Assembly: GCA_937912175.1 (NCBI GenBank)
Contig: CALDOU010000057.1
Span: forward strand, 1 to 16,323
Direction of reading: 5' to 3'
Length of the DNA: 16,323 bases
Source: an uncultured Clostridia bacterium
GTDB taxonomy: Bacteria; Bacillota; Clostridia; Oscillospirales; Acutalibacteraceae
Every line of letters starts with the position of its first letter. The stretch's first letter is position 1. The notes below the pieces were generated by a model, which was not told the DNA's origin, searched no databases, and was given only the letters and a program-made list of their open reading frames with translations. This document shows, one piece after another, positions 1 to 6,989 of this stretch. Both the position numbers and the translations under genes were made by a program.

Positions 1-148
1 AGTTTATCAAGACTATGTTTCTTTAGGTAAAGATAATACTTTGGAACAATTAATATCAGCAGGGTATAGTTTTTAAAATAAATGATTATGAAATTTATGA
101 AAACGGGATTTGAAATAACTCGAGAAAACCATAATGAGATTGTTAATA
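1..148. repeat. Left arm of a ~148-bp imperfect inverted repeat
   Basis: Positions 1-148 match the reverse complement of 1394-1540. By hand alignment I count about 11 substitutions and one inserted A (near 106 in this copy), roughly 92% identity. The repeat covers the 3' end of the duplicated gene and about 70 bp beyond its stop. It ends about 20 bp before the tRNA-Arg 3' end. The left arm is cut by the window edge and may be longer. Confidence 0.85.
2..76 (+). CDS. 3' end of a paralogue of the 179-aa unknown protein (partial)
   Basis: Only the last 24 codons and a TAA stop lie in the window; the rest is cut off by the left edge. The peptide ends in NTLEQLISAGYSF and matches the C-terminus of the complete minus-strand gene at 1465-2004, with one amino-acid change (Ser for Thr) and two silent changes in this stretch. 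That substitution pattern suggests both copies were under protein-level selection. The function is unknown. Whether this copy is full length or also follows a solute-binding protein gene cannot be seen here. Confidence 0.7.
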   Translation, partial: VYQDYVSLGKDNTLEQLISAGYSF

Positions 149-169
149 CAACTATACGTTTAAAAACTA

Positions 170-244
170 TGGTACCCCCTGCCGGAATCGAACCGACAAC
201 TAATCCTTAGGAGGGATTTGTTATATCCATTTAACTAAGGAGGC
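170..244 (-). tRNA. tRNA-Arg (CCU anticodon)
   Basis: A full cloverleaf can be drawn on the minus strand. The acceptor stem is GCCUCCU with AGGGGGU, and the D stem is GUUA/UAAC. The anticodon stem AAUCC/GGAUU closes the loop CUCCUAA (anticodon CCU), and the T arm is GUCGG-UUCGAUU-CCGGC. The CCA end is encoded at 172-170. A consensus promoter lies just upstream (258-286). Confidence 0.93.
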
Positions 245-257
245 ATCTTTTATTTAA

Positions 258-286
258 ATTATAATGGCTTTTAAAATATTTGTCAA
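258..286 (-). promoter_or_regulatory. Consensus housekeeping promoter of tRNA-Arg
   Basis: On the minus strand TTGACA (286-281) and TATAAT (263-258) are separated by exactly 17 bp, a perfect sigma-A consensus. The -10 box ends about 13 bp before the tRNA 5' end. The promoter occupies the first codons of the plus-strand integrase-like reading frame, so those codons are probably not integrase sequence. Confidence 0.85.
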
Positions 287-302
287 AACATTAAACAAAC
301 TC

Positions 303-491
303 AAAACGCTTAGATTTCACGACTTTAAGCACAGCTGTGCAAGTTTGCTTTATGAAAATGGTGTAAGTTTGAAAAACATCCAAGAGTGGTTGGGGCATAA
401 CCAGTTATCGACCACATCTGATATTTATACTCACTTGGATTATAAATCTAAAATATCTTCAGCAAATGCAATTATGGGTTTGCTTTCTTAA
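303..491 (+). pseudogene. Tyrosine recombinase (phage integrase) C-terminal remnant
   Basis: The frame, open from 264 to 491, encodes the second half of a tyrosine-recombinase catalytic domain. It shows the box HDFKHSCASLL (residues 19-29 counted from 264), then LGH (43-45) and the nucleophile context IYTH (Tyr55). The core-binding domain and the first catalytic Arg are absent, so the protein is far shorter than a full integrase (usually 300-400 aa). The HxxR catalytic Arg is Lys here (HDFK). The leading codons overlap the tRNA-Arg promoter, so recognisable homology begins only around 303. I read it as a dead relic of an element that used this tRNA cluster. Expression as a small protein is unlikely. 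Confidence 0.8.
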
Positions 492-503
492 AATTTGGGT
501 ATA

Positions 504-547
504 TAAAAAAGCCTCTTGTATACCATTTTTTTGATATGCAATAGGCT
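504..547 (-). terminator. Intrinsic terminator of tRNA-Leu
   Basis: On the minus strand a 15-bp stem (547-533 with 524-510, one mismatch and two G-U pairs) encloses an A-rich 8-nt loop. It is followed by six T residues (510-505). It lies just downstream of the tRNA-Leu 3' end. It could also stop plus-strand transcripts leaving the integrase remnant, although the T tract on that side is shorter. Confidence 0.8.
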
Positions 548-565
548 CATTTTCAGTACCTTTTA

Positions 566-652
566 TGGTACCGGTGGCCGGACTCGAACCGGCACGGTGT
601 CGCCACCGAGGGATTTTAAGTCCCTTGCGTCTACCTATTCCGCCACACCGGC
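566..652 (-). tRNA. tRNA-Leu (UAA anticodon)
   Basis: This is a class II tRNA of 87 nt on the minus strand. The acceptor is GCCGGUG with CACCGGU. The anticodon stem AGGGA/UCCCU closes loop CUUAAAA (anticodon UAA). A long variable arm (CGGUGGCGACACCG) and T arm GCCGG-UUCGAGU-CCGGC follow. CCA is encoded at 568-566. Its own promoter and terminator flank it. Confidence 0.94.
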
Positions 653-695
653 AAATATCAAACATCTTGTTTGTATTTACCTTTCACACAATTAC

Positions 696-724
696 ATTCT
701 AAACTTCATAAAAAAAAAAGTCAA
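696..724 (-). promoter_or_regulatory. Sigma-A promoter of tRNA-Leu
   Basis: TTGACT (724-719) and TAGAAT (701-696) on the minus strand are spaced by 17 bp, ending 43 bp before the tRNA 5' end. Both hexamers and the spacing are the same as in the tRNA-Ser promoter at 12429-12457. Confidence 0.75.
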
Positions 725-1393
725 TAATGTTTTTAAATTTTATTTTAGTAATTTGCATGGTTTATCAATAATGCGTTATAAAAAATGATTGTATTTTCTA
801 TTGTGAACAGTAAGTTGTTTTTTAATTCATCAAAGAAATAAAAATTTGATTGGCGTAAAAATATTTATTCCTTTTTCTGTAAGAACATTTGTAGAGTTTA
901 AAAAAATTTGTACCAAAAGAGTCTCTAAAAATTAAGATAATAATTAAATCTGGCGGGAAAAGTTTGTAAAAATCAGTTTTAATTCCTGTGTGGTTTGTGT
1001 GGGACCTGTTTACAAGTAAGTAAGTAAAACGTTCCGTCATTTCTCTTTTTCTCACGATAAATATATTATCTTGTTACGTCATATCTGTTTGTCACCTTTA
1101 TTATACCATATTTTTCTGCATAATAATTAATTACTGCTTAATAAAATTTTGCATTTTATGTTACAACTTTCATGACGAATGAACCCCTGCTCTTTTTTGT
1201 TCTTATACAACTTACAATGTAATTACATGGAGGCTTATTCCTCTTCTTTTTTTACTGTTTGTAACACTTCAATGATTTCGATAAATACGGTTTCTGAGGT
1301 ATAATAATATATAAAAGTGCTACCTGTTGTATGATTCAAGTCATTTTTCTTTATCTATATCTTCTTTAGAATAGCTAATGAAATTCTTTTGTA
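725..1393. other. Gene-poor, very AT-rich intergenic stretch
   Basis: I find no supportable gene here. An extended -10-like sequence TGGTATAAT is present on the minus strand (TATAAT at 1105-1100) without a good -35 box. The minus-strand frame downstream of it (about 1055-822) lacks a ribosome binding site and resembles no family I know. The segment 1354-1235 (minus) is discussed as a possible relic. The rest looks like decayed DNA between the inverted-repeat arms. Confidence 0.5.
1235..1354 (-). pseudogene. Possible toxin-like C-terminal relic (weak)
   Basis: On the minus strand a frame without a start codon is open for about 40 codons and ends at TAA (1237-1235). It reads TGSTFIYYYTSETVFIEIIE, then a Lys/Glu-rich tail. 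The alternating hydrophobic pattern resembles the last beta strands of ParE/RelE-type toxins. The match is impressionistic, no antitoxin gene is seen, and an in-frame stop lies immediately upstream. Confidence 0.2.
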
Positions 1394-1540
1394 TATTAAC
1401 AATCTTATCATCGTTTTTTCGAGTCGTTTCAAACCCGTTTTCATAAATTTCATAATCATTTGTTTTAAAAACTATATCCAGCGGTTATTAATTGTTCCAA
1501 AGTATTATCTTTACCTAAAGAAACATAGTCTTGATAAACT
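1394..1540. repeat. Right arm of the ~148-bp inverted repeat
   Basis: This is the reverse complement of 1-148 at roughly 92% identity. It covers the last ~25 codons of the 179-aa gene and ~70 bp past its stop. Homology ends at 1394. The two arms enclose about 1.25 kb holding two tRNA genes and the integrase relic. Confidence 0.85.
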
Positions 1541-2004
1541 TTAGCCTCTATATTCAGTGCATCCTGTTCTTGTTCCTTTGCCAACTCTTTAAGTTTACAA
1601 GCCAAACTATACAACGTGCTTTCCCTTTGTTCTTCTAAATCAGAAAAATAGTTGTTCACGGGTGAATCCGGTTTAGTGTTTTTATAAGCGGTTTCTTTAA
1701 GATATTTTTCTGAAGAAATTCTTATTGCTCGCATAAGTTCAGCGCATTCCTGACCGCCAAAATGAGATTTATTGTCGCCTTTAACACGACAATTCATTAT
1801 CATTGGTAAATCATTTATCTTTCTTAAAAAAATTCTGTATGCCTGTTCTATTTCAAGAAAAAACTCCGTGAAACATCTTTCTTTGGATTCTTCCTCGTTT
1901 TTATCTTTAATTTTTTCTAAGACCGATAACAGTTTTTCCATTGTACACTTATTCCATAATGGGGATTTTCCTTTTAAAAAAGATATATTTACTGATGAGC
2001 CCAT
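1465..2004 (-). CDS. Unknown 179-aa soluble, helix-rich protein
   Basis: I do not recognise this family. The start is well supported: GGAGGTG lies 6-7 nt before the ATG at 2004. The protein is rich in Glu and Lys, has no signal peptide or membrane segment, and looks mostly helical (for example the stretch around residues 22-55 and the KELAKEQEQDALNIEAK stretch near residues 139-155). It begins 22 bp after the solute-binding lipoprotein gene and is probably co-transcribed with it. Its C-terminal end is duplicated in inverted orientation at 1-148. The stop sits in TTT TAA; one base skipped there would open about 41 further codons, but differences between the copies past the stop do not look protein-conserving. 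It could be a cytoplasmic partner of the lipoprotein locus or an unrelated accessory gene. Confidence 0.75.
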   Translation of the reverse strand: MGSSVNISFLKGKSPLWNKCTMEKLLSVLEKIKDKNEEESKERCFTEFFLEIEQAYRIFLRKINDLPMIMNCRVKGDNKSHFGGQECAELMRAIRISSEKYLKETAYKNTKPDSPVNNYFSDLEEQRESTLYSLACKLKELAKEQEQDALNIEAKVYQDYVSLGKDNTLEQLITAGYSF

Positions 2005-2026
2005 TAATTACACCTCCGCTATTTTT

Positions 2027-3532
2027 TTACTGTCCTTTATATTCTTTCCATTTCAAAATTCCGTAATTTGAAATTTTTTCGTAATCTTCGTAGCTCCAAA
2101 CTCCTTTATTTAAAAATTGTTCGATAATATATTTTCCCAAGATATTATTCCACGGAGACGGTGCACCTTGAGATACGGGAGGCAAATACCTGTTTTCGGT
2201 AATATATTCTACCAAAGAGCGAGACAGTGCGTTATCTATAACGCTGCTTTCTTTGATATCATAAGGAGTAAATCCAAAATCGGAAACTATATATTTTTTT
2301 GCCAACTCAGAGGTTTGAACCCAAGTAAGAAAATCCTGAGCGTCTTTTTTTTCTTTTTCCGATGACCTTGAATTAACACAATAGTAATTCGGAACATATG
2401 CAGTAATAGATTTATTGATGTTTTTGGAAATGGAATCTGAAGATTTTATATTTTCCGATATAAACGGCATTTTTATAGGGATAAATACGCTTCTTTTTGC
2501 AACTGAAATATCAAACATGGACAAATTACTATAATCCTCAGTTGAGGCAATTAAAAACAGAGCTTTTCCATTGACAAAATTTTTCATAGATTGACTTACA
2601 CTGTTTTGAGAATTACTTACAAGCTCCGTGCCACGTCCTAACGGGCCGTTGTTTCCCGACATGCGCAGGGTAATAAAATCCAAAGCCTCTGTAAACTTTA
2701 TAAACGGATCTTTAAGATCATCGATTTGAGAACCATCGGCTATATTTGCCGCTGCAGGTGACGGAAATATTGAAGCCAAAGCAATATTGAATAAATAATT
2801 ACCGGTATACTTGGGGACTCCGGCCGCAAAACTGAAAACACCGTTTAATTTTTTACTCAAATCGCCTTTGTTTGAGACAAAAGTGTATGAATTATTATTA
2901 AGCGTAAATTCGCTTATTCCGTTGCTGTCTATATAAAATTTAAGAGAATCCGCAAACGAAGTGAATTCTTCATAACTGCACTCACGAAGGTCATTTAGTA
3001 CCAGTCTGTATTTATCACCTCCAAAAAGTGAGGCAATCATCTTGGGGTCAACAACAAATCCAAATCCTTCCACGGTATATGGAAGTCCAAAACTGTCCGT
3101 GGTATTTGCTCCTAAGCGTAAATCTTTCGGTATGCCGTTAACCACTTCTTTGAAGGATTCTTGAGTTGCATTACTGAAGTCCCATACTTGTGAATTTTCC
3201 TTTAATTTTTGTAAATCCGATAAATTGCTTACTGTAAATATATCAGGTGGATAATCACCTTTTAAATAACTTTGCAAATTCTCAAAATTATTTTCTTCCT
3301 CAGTAGGTGTTACAGTTCTTATAATTATGCCGGTTCGAGCAGTGTACTCATCACACATTTTTCTGAATGCGACACCTATATTGGTATCTGAATTGTAAAT
3401 AAAGATATCATAATCTTTTTTTGCAATATTTTTTACTTTTGAATCTTCATCAGAATCTTTTCCGCAACCAAACAGAGAAATTAACATACCACAACTTAAA
3501 ATTACCGATAAATATTTTAATCTTTTTTTCAA
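2027..3532 (-). CDS. Extracellular solute-binding lipoprotein (ABC-type, family 1-like)
   Basis: The product is a ~501-aa secreted lipoprotein with a Lys/Arg-rich N-terminus, a hydrophobic core and a lipobox (LFGC) that would be cleaved before the Cys and lipidated at the outer face of the membrane. The mature part starts with an Asp/Ser/Lys linker. It then shows the alternating alpha/beta pattern of sugar-type binding proteins (DIFIYNSDTNIGVAFRKMCDEY, DYPPDIFTVSNLSDLQKL). I favour a TTG start at 3532: GGAG lies 8 nt upstream and it gives a clean signal peptide. An ATG at 3553 in the same frame would add seven residues but lacks a good ribosome binding site. No permease or ATPase gene is adjacent; the only operon partner is the unknown 179-aa gene. 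The substrate cannot be told from sequence. Confidence 0.82.
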   Translation of the reverse strand: MKKRLKYLSVILSCGMLISLFGCGKDSDEDSKVKNIAKKDYDIFIYNSDTNIGVAFRKMCDEYTARTGIIIRTVTPTEEENNFENLQSYLKGDYPPDIFTVSNLSDLQKLKENSQVWDFSNATQESFKEVVNGIPKDLRLGANTTDSFGLPYTVEGFGFVVDPKMIASLFGGDKYRLVLNDLRECSYEEFTSFADSLKFYIDSNGISEFTLNNNSYTFVSNKGDLSKKLNGVFSFAAGVPKYTGNYLFNIALASIFPSPAAANIADGSQIDDLKDPFIKFTEALDFITLRMSGNNGPLGRGTELVSNSQNSVSQSMKNFVNGKALFLIASTEDYSNLSMFDISVAKRSVFIPIKMPFISENIKSSDSISKNINKSITAYVPNYYCVNSRSSEKEKKDAQDFLTWVQTSELAKKYIVSDFGFTPYDIKESSVIDNALSRSLVEYITENRYLPPVSQGAPSPWNNILGKYIIEQFLNKGVWSYEDYEKISNYGILKWKEYKGQ

Positions 3533-3594
3533 GAAATCATCTCCAAATTCCATATTTGAGACAATATTTATACAAAAATAATTTGCATAATTAG

Positions 3595-3623
3595 ATAATA
3601 TATCATTTTTTTATATAAATCAA
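3595..3623 (-). promoter_or_regulatory. Possible sigma-A promoter of the lipoprotein operon
   Basis: On the minus strand TTGATT (3623-3618) and TATTAT (3600-3595) are separated by 17 bp. This would give a leader of about 55 nt before the TTG start. The region is very AT-rich, so a chance match is possible. Confidence 0.45.
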
Positions 3624-3650
3624 CACAATAATAAAAATTTTATATTTTTA

Positions 3651-3680
3651 GTCATATTATTATTATTTAACCCATAGTAA
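3651..3680 (+). promoter_or_regulatory. Sigma-E-type promoter of the spoIIIA operon
   Basis: GTCATATT (3651-3658), a 14-bp spacer and CATAGTAA (3673-3680) closely fit the known mother-cell sigma-E pattern (-35 near GTCATATT, -10 near CATACANT). It sits 40 bp before the spoIIIAA start, and spoIIIA is a known sigma-E regulon operon. This is a sequence match, not a mapped start site. Confidence 0.75.
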
Positions 3681-3720
3681 TTAACAAAACCAAAAATACG
3701 GACAAGGGTGGAAAATAAAT

Positions 3721-4674
3721 ATGGATGTAAAAATAAAAAAATTTAATGATACTTTGGATTATCTTTGTGATAATTTAAAAAATACTTTAATAAAAATTCC
3801 CGACGTCATAAAATCAAATTCTCAAGAAATACGCTTAAGATTAAATAGTTGCGTGTGTATATTGTGTTTAAATAAATTTTATTTTGTAGATGTTAACGGT
3901 AATATTTTTAAAGATTTTAAACTTTGTCATTCTCCCCTTTTACCCACACAATCAGATTTAAAAAATTGCTTTGAAATAATGTGCGAATATTCAGTATATA
4001 GTTTTCAAGAACAAGTAAAACGCGGATTTATAACCACTCACGGCGGCAACCGAGTAGGAATTTGCGGTACTGCGGTTATAAAAAATAACACTGTAACTCA
4101 TATTAAAAACATAACTTCGCTTAACATTCGAGTTGCAAATGAATTTTTTTATTGTTCGGAAACTATTTTTGAAAATATAAAATCTATAGAATCCGGAATT
4201 TTGATTGCCGGGCCACCAAGATGCGGTAAGACAACCGTTTTGAGAGATTTATCAAGACAAATTTCCACTACACCGATAAAAGGAAAATTAAAGAAAGTTG
4301 TCATCTTGGACGAACGCTCTGAAATAAGTGCAATATCGAACGGAATTCCTTTTTTTGACGTTGGTTTCAGTGATATTTTAAACGGGTTCCCAAAAAAAGA
4401 AGCTTTTGAAATTTCTATAAGGTGTTTATCGCCCGATATTATAATTTGCGATGAAATAGGAAATTCAGAAGACGCAAATGCCATTATTCAAAGTCTTAAT
4501 GCCGGAATTCAAGTTATTGCAAGTATCCATGCAAAAAACTCGGAAGAATTAAGAAACAAACCCCAAGTGCAAGAAATTTTAAAATATAATGCTTTTGAAA
4601 AAATTATATTTTTAGACAACAATGATAATTTTGGAAAAATAATTAAAATTTATAACTCAACGGATATATTATGA
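3721..4674 (+). CDS. spoIIIAA: Stage III sporulation protein AA, secretion-type ATPase
   Basis: The 317-aa product is the cytoplasmic AAA/secretion-like ATPase that powers the SpoIIIA-SpoIIQ channel from the mother-cell side. A Walker A loop GPPRCGKTT (residues 164-172) and a Walker B segment DIIICDEIG (239-247) are present, together with the conserved LDERSEI and SIHAKN motifs. Length is close to the B. subtilis protein (about 307 aa). The ATG follows AAGGGTGG by a normal distance. The gene starts the eight-gene operon behind a sigma-E-type promoter and overlaps spoIIIAB by 4 bp (ATGA), implying translational coupling. Nothing appears broken; Arg in the Walker A loop where Gly is common still fits GxxxxGKT. 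Confidence 0.96.
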   Translation: MDVKIKKFNDTLDYLCDNLKNTLIKIPDVIKSNSQEIRLRLNSCVCILCLNKFYFVDVNGNIFKDFKLCHSPLLPTQSDLKNCFEIMCEYSVYSFQEQVKRGFITTHGGNRVGICGTAVIKNNTVTHIKNITSLNIRVANEFFYCSETIFENIKSIESGILIAGPPRCGKTTVLRDLSRQISTTPIKGKLKKVVILDERSEISAISNGIPFFDVGFSDILNGFPKKEAFEISIRCLSPDIIICDEIGNSEDANAIIQSLNAGIQVIASIHAKNSEELRNKPQVQEILKYNAFEKIIFLDNNDNFGKIIKIYNSTDIL

Positions 4675-5174
4675 AGCTTATAGGGATATTAATAATAATT
4701 TTTTCTTGTTCTTACGGGGGTATTATAATATATAAAGCGCAAATCCGAAAAATTTCTTTTTTGGAATCGTATATTGAATTTTTAATATATTTAAAAAATG
4801 AAATAACATATTCTCAAAGCACTATATATGAAATATTTAAAAATTATTCATACAACTTACCGCTCGGCACATATATCAATAATTTTCTAAGCTTTTTAAA
4901 CGGAAATTTTTCTCTTAAATCTTCGTGGCGTCTTTCTTTTGAAAGCATTTCCGAAAACATTAAGCTTTCAGCCACGGAAAAAAACATCATTTTAAAACTT
5001 GGAAACAATTTGGGAGCATGTCACACCGAGGGGCAAATCGAAATTTTAAATAAAAATATTGAGATATTACAACAATGCCTGAAATCGGCCAAAGAATTCA
5101 AAAAGAAAAAAGGCAAACTTTCTATTATATTAGGCGTTGGAGTTGGATTGTTCATTGCTGTAATTTTTATATAA
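4671..5174 (+). CDS. spoIIIAB: Stage III sporulation protein AB
   Basis: The 167-aa membrane protein has a hydrophobic helix at each end (residues 3-21 and about 149-167) around a helical domain. That matches SpoIIIAB, a distant relative of the type II secretion/pilus platform protein GspF. Family length is about 170 aa. It would anchor the ATPase SpoIIIAA at the mother-cell side of the outer forespore membrane. Its ATG overlaps the spoIIIAA stop by 4 bp. Position two in the operon supports the call as much as the sequence does. Confidence 0.92.
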   Translation: MKLIGILIIIFSCSYGGIIIYKAQIRKISFLESYIEFLIYLKNEITYSQSTIYEIFKNYSYNLPLGTYINNFLSFLNGNFSLKSSWRLSFESISENIKLSATEKNIILKLGNNLGACHTEGQIEILNKNIEILQQCLKSAKEFKKKKGKLSIILGVGVGLFIAVIFI

Positions 5175-5198
5175 AACTTGAAGGGAAAGCAATAAAAA

Positions 5199-5393
5199 AT
5201 GAATGTGGATTTAATTTTTAAAATAGCGGCAATAGGAATTATAGTGGCAGTTTTAAATCAGGTTTTGATTCGTTCCGGAAGAGAAGAACAAGCAATGATG
5301 ACAACTTTGGCGGGTTTAATAGTGGTATTGATGATAATTGTTCAACAAATAGACATTCTTTTTAAAACCATAAAATCGGTTTTTAACCTTTAA
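5199..5393 (+). CDS. spoIIIAC: Stage III sporulation protein AC
   Basis: A 64-aa protein with two transmembrane helices (about residues 5-25 and 33-60) around the short basic turn SGREEQA, as expected for SpoIIIAC (about 68 aa in B. subtilis). It belongs to the membrane part of the SpoIIIA complex together with SpoIIIAD. An AAGGGA ribosome binding site lies upstream in the 24-bp gap after spoIIIAB. Confidence 0.93.
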   Translation: MNVDLIFKIAAIGIIVAVLNQVLIRSGREEQAMMTTLAGLIVVLMIIVQQIDILFKTIKSVFNL

Positions 5394-5424
5394 ATTTTCA
5401 AATAGAAAAGAAAGAATAAAGATA

Positions 5425-5814
5425 ATGAATATAATAAACATAGCCGGATTAATAATCATTTCTTCTTTAATATCCGTATCATTAAAAAAATACACACCGG
5501 AATATGCCATGATAATCAATATAATTACAGGTGCCATTGTTATATCAATAATAATCACGGCACTTTCCCCCGTTTTCGGTCAAATAAAAATGTTGTTTTC
5601 TTGCACAAAAATTCCAAATGAATACCAAATAATACTTTTAAAAGCCTTGGGAATTTCGGTAATATCTCAATTTGCACATGATTGTTGTATTGATGCCAAT
5701 GAAAAATTGCTTGCATCACAAATAGAATTTGCTGGAAAAATAGGAATTTTAATATGTGCTTTACCGCTTTTCGAAAGAATAATTCAAACGGCGTTAAGCC
5801 TAATGGAAAAATAA
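5425..5814 (+). CDS. spoIIIAD: Stage III sporulation protein AD
   Basis: The 129-aa integral membrane protein (family about 130 aa) has several hydrophobic helices. It carries the typical C-terminal HDCCIDANEKLLASQIEFAG region with conserved Asp, Cys and Gln residues. It is related to SpoIIIAC and forms the membrane core with it and SpoIIIAE. The start follows an A-rich, weak ribosome binding site (AAGAAAGAA). It stops 2 bp before the spoIIIAE start. Confidence 0.94.
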   Translation: MNIINIAGLIIISSLISVSLKKYTPEYAMIINIITGAIVISIIITALSPVFGQIKMLFSCTKIPNEYQIILLKALGISVISQFAHDCCIDANEKLLASQIEFAGKIGILICALPLFERIIQTALSLMEK

Positions 5815-5816
5815 AA

Positions 5817-6980
5817 ATGAAAAAGTTTTACAAAATTTTAACGGAAATCGTATTGTTGATTTTTGGTATAGCCCTAAGTACATTCACTGTCTGTGCTTTA
5901 AGTGACAATATGTTAAATGAAGCTACTGACGAAATATACACCGAACAATATAAAATCAGCGGAGCGGAAAAACTCATTGAATCGGTTCCGAAAGATGCAT
6001 TAAAAATTTTGCGAAAAATAGGTGTGGAATCTGCTGAATGGAAAAATTTTTTAAATTTTTCACCTTCTAAAATTTTCGATGAAATATTAAATATATCAAA
6101 AGAAAAATTTTATTCCCTTTTTGCAACTTTAATTCCGATTATTTCAATTATAATAATAAGTTCCATCATCATGAATTTAAAAAACTCATATACAAACAAA
6201 CAGATGTCGCATGTAATGAACTCCGTGTGTTGTATGTGCTTAAGCATTTCAATAATTACGCCCATTTCAAAATGCATTAACGCTTCCGCCATGGCTATAC
6301 AAAGTGCTTCAAATTTTACTTTATGTTTGGTACCGATTTTTTCCACTGTTATGATAGCTTCCGGACGACCTATATCCGCAACTTCATATCAAGCTTTATT
6401 GCTGGCGGCGGGTCAAATTATTTCCGATTTTTCCGGAAACTTTTTAATTCCTTTTTTAAATATGTTACTGGGAGTTTCGTTAATATCTTCAATATCTTCA
6501 AAATTAAAATTGGAGGATTTTTGTAAATCCATTTATAAAGTAATTAAAACCGTTCTCAAATTTATTTCTTCAACATTTACGGGTATTTTGGTAACACAAC
6601 ACATAGTTACTTCTTCCGCAGATAAAATAAGTACCGGTACAATTAAACTCACCATAGACAGTTGCGTGCCCATTGTCGGCGGAGCACTGAGCGACGCTTT
6701 TTCAACAATTCAAGATTGCATTAAATTATTAAAATCAGGGATCGGAGCTTTCGGAATTATAGCCGGAGGAGCAATTTTTCTGCCTATTGTAATCGAATGT
6801 TTTATTTGGATAATATTTTTGAATTTAACTATGAATGTGTGTGATATTTTTGATATTAAAAAATTAAAAAAAATTTTTAAATCCATAGAAAATATAGTTT
6901 CGATAAATTTAGCAATTATATTTTGCGTAATAATGATTTTGATAGTTTCTGTTTTTATTTTAATCATAATCGGAAGGTAA
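5817..6980 (+). CDS. spoIIIAE: Stage III sporulation protein AE
   Basis: A 387-aa polytopic membrane protein, close to the family length of about 400. It has an N-terminal signal-like segment (MKKFYKILTEIVLLIFGIAL), a short polar outer domain, then multiple membrane helices with conserved SCVPIVGGALSDAF and GAFGIIAGGAIFLPIV segments. I chose the ATG at 5817 rather than an upstream in-frame ATG at 5754: the upstream extension lies inside spoIIIAD coding sequence and is polar, and 5817 gives a normal signal segment 2 bp after the spoIIIAD stop. In the complex SpoIIIAE is the largest membrane subunit, with an ABC-permease-like look. Confidence 0.95.
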   Translation: MKKFYKILTEIVLLIFGIALSTFTVCALSDNMLNEATDEIYTEQYKISGAEKLIESVPKDALKILRKIGVESAEWKNFLNFSPSKIFDEILNISKEKFYSLFATLIPIISIIIISSIIMNLKNSYTNKQMSHVMNSVCCMCLSISIITPISKCINASAMAIQSASNFTLCLVPIFSTVMIASGRPISATSYQALLLAAGQIISDFSGNFLIPFLNMLLGVSLISSISSKLKLEDFCKSIYKVIKTVLKFISSTFTGILVTQHIVTSSADKISTGTIKLTIDSCVPIVGGALSDAFSTIQDCIKLLKSGIGAFGIIAGGAIFLPIVIECFIWIIFLNLTMNVCDIFDIKKLKKIFKSIENIVSINLAIIFCVIMILIVSVFILIIIGR

Positions 6981-6989
6981 AAAACAAAA

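Noticed and set aside
822..1055. Minus-strand 77-codon frame starting at GTG/ATG
   Set aside because: It has no ribosome binding site, its composition fits random AT-rich sequence, and I see no recognisable motif, although an extended -10-like TATAAT lies upstream.
5754..5816. Upstream in-frame start for spoIIIAE
   Set aside because: The extension lies inside spoIIIAD and is polar; the ATG at 5817 gives a normal signal-like N-terminus.
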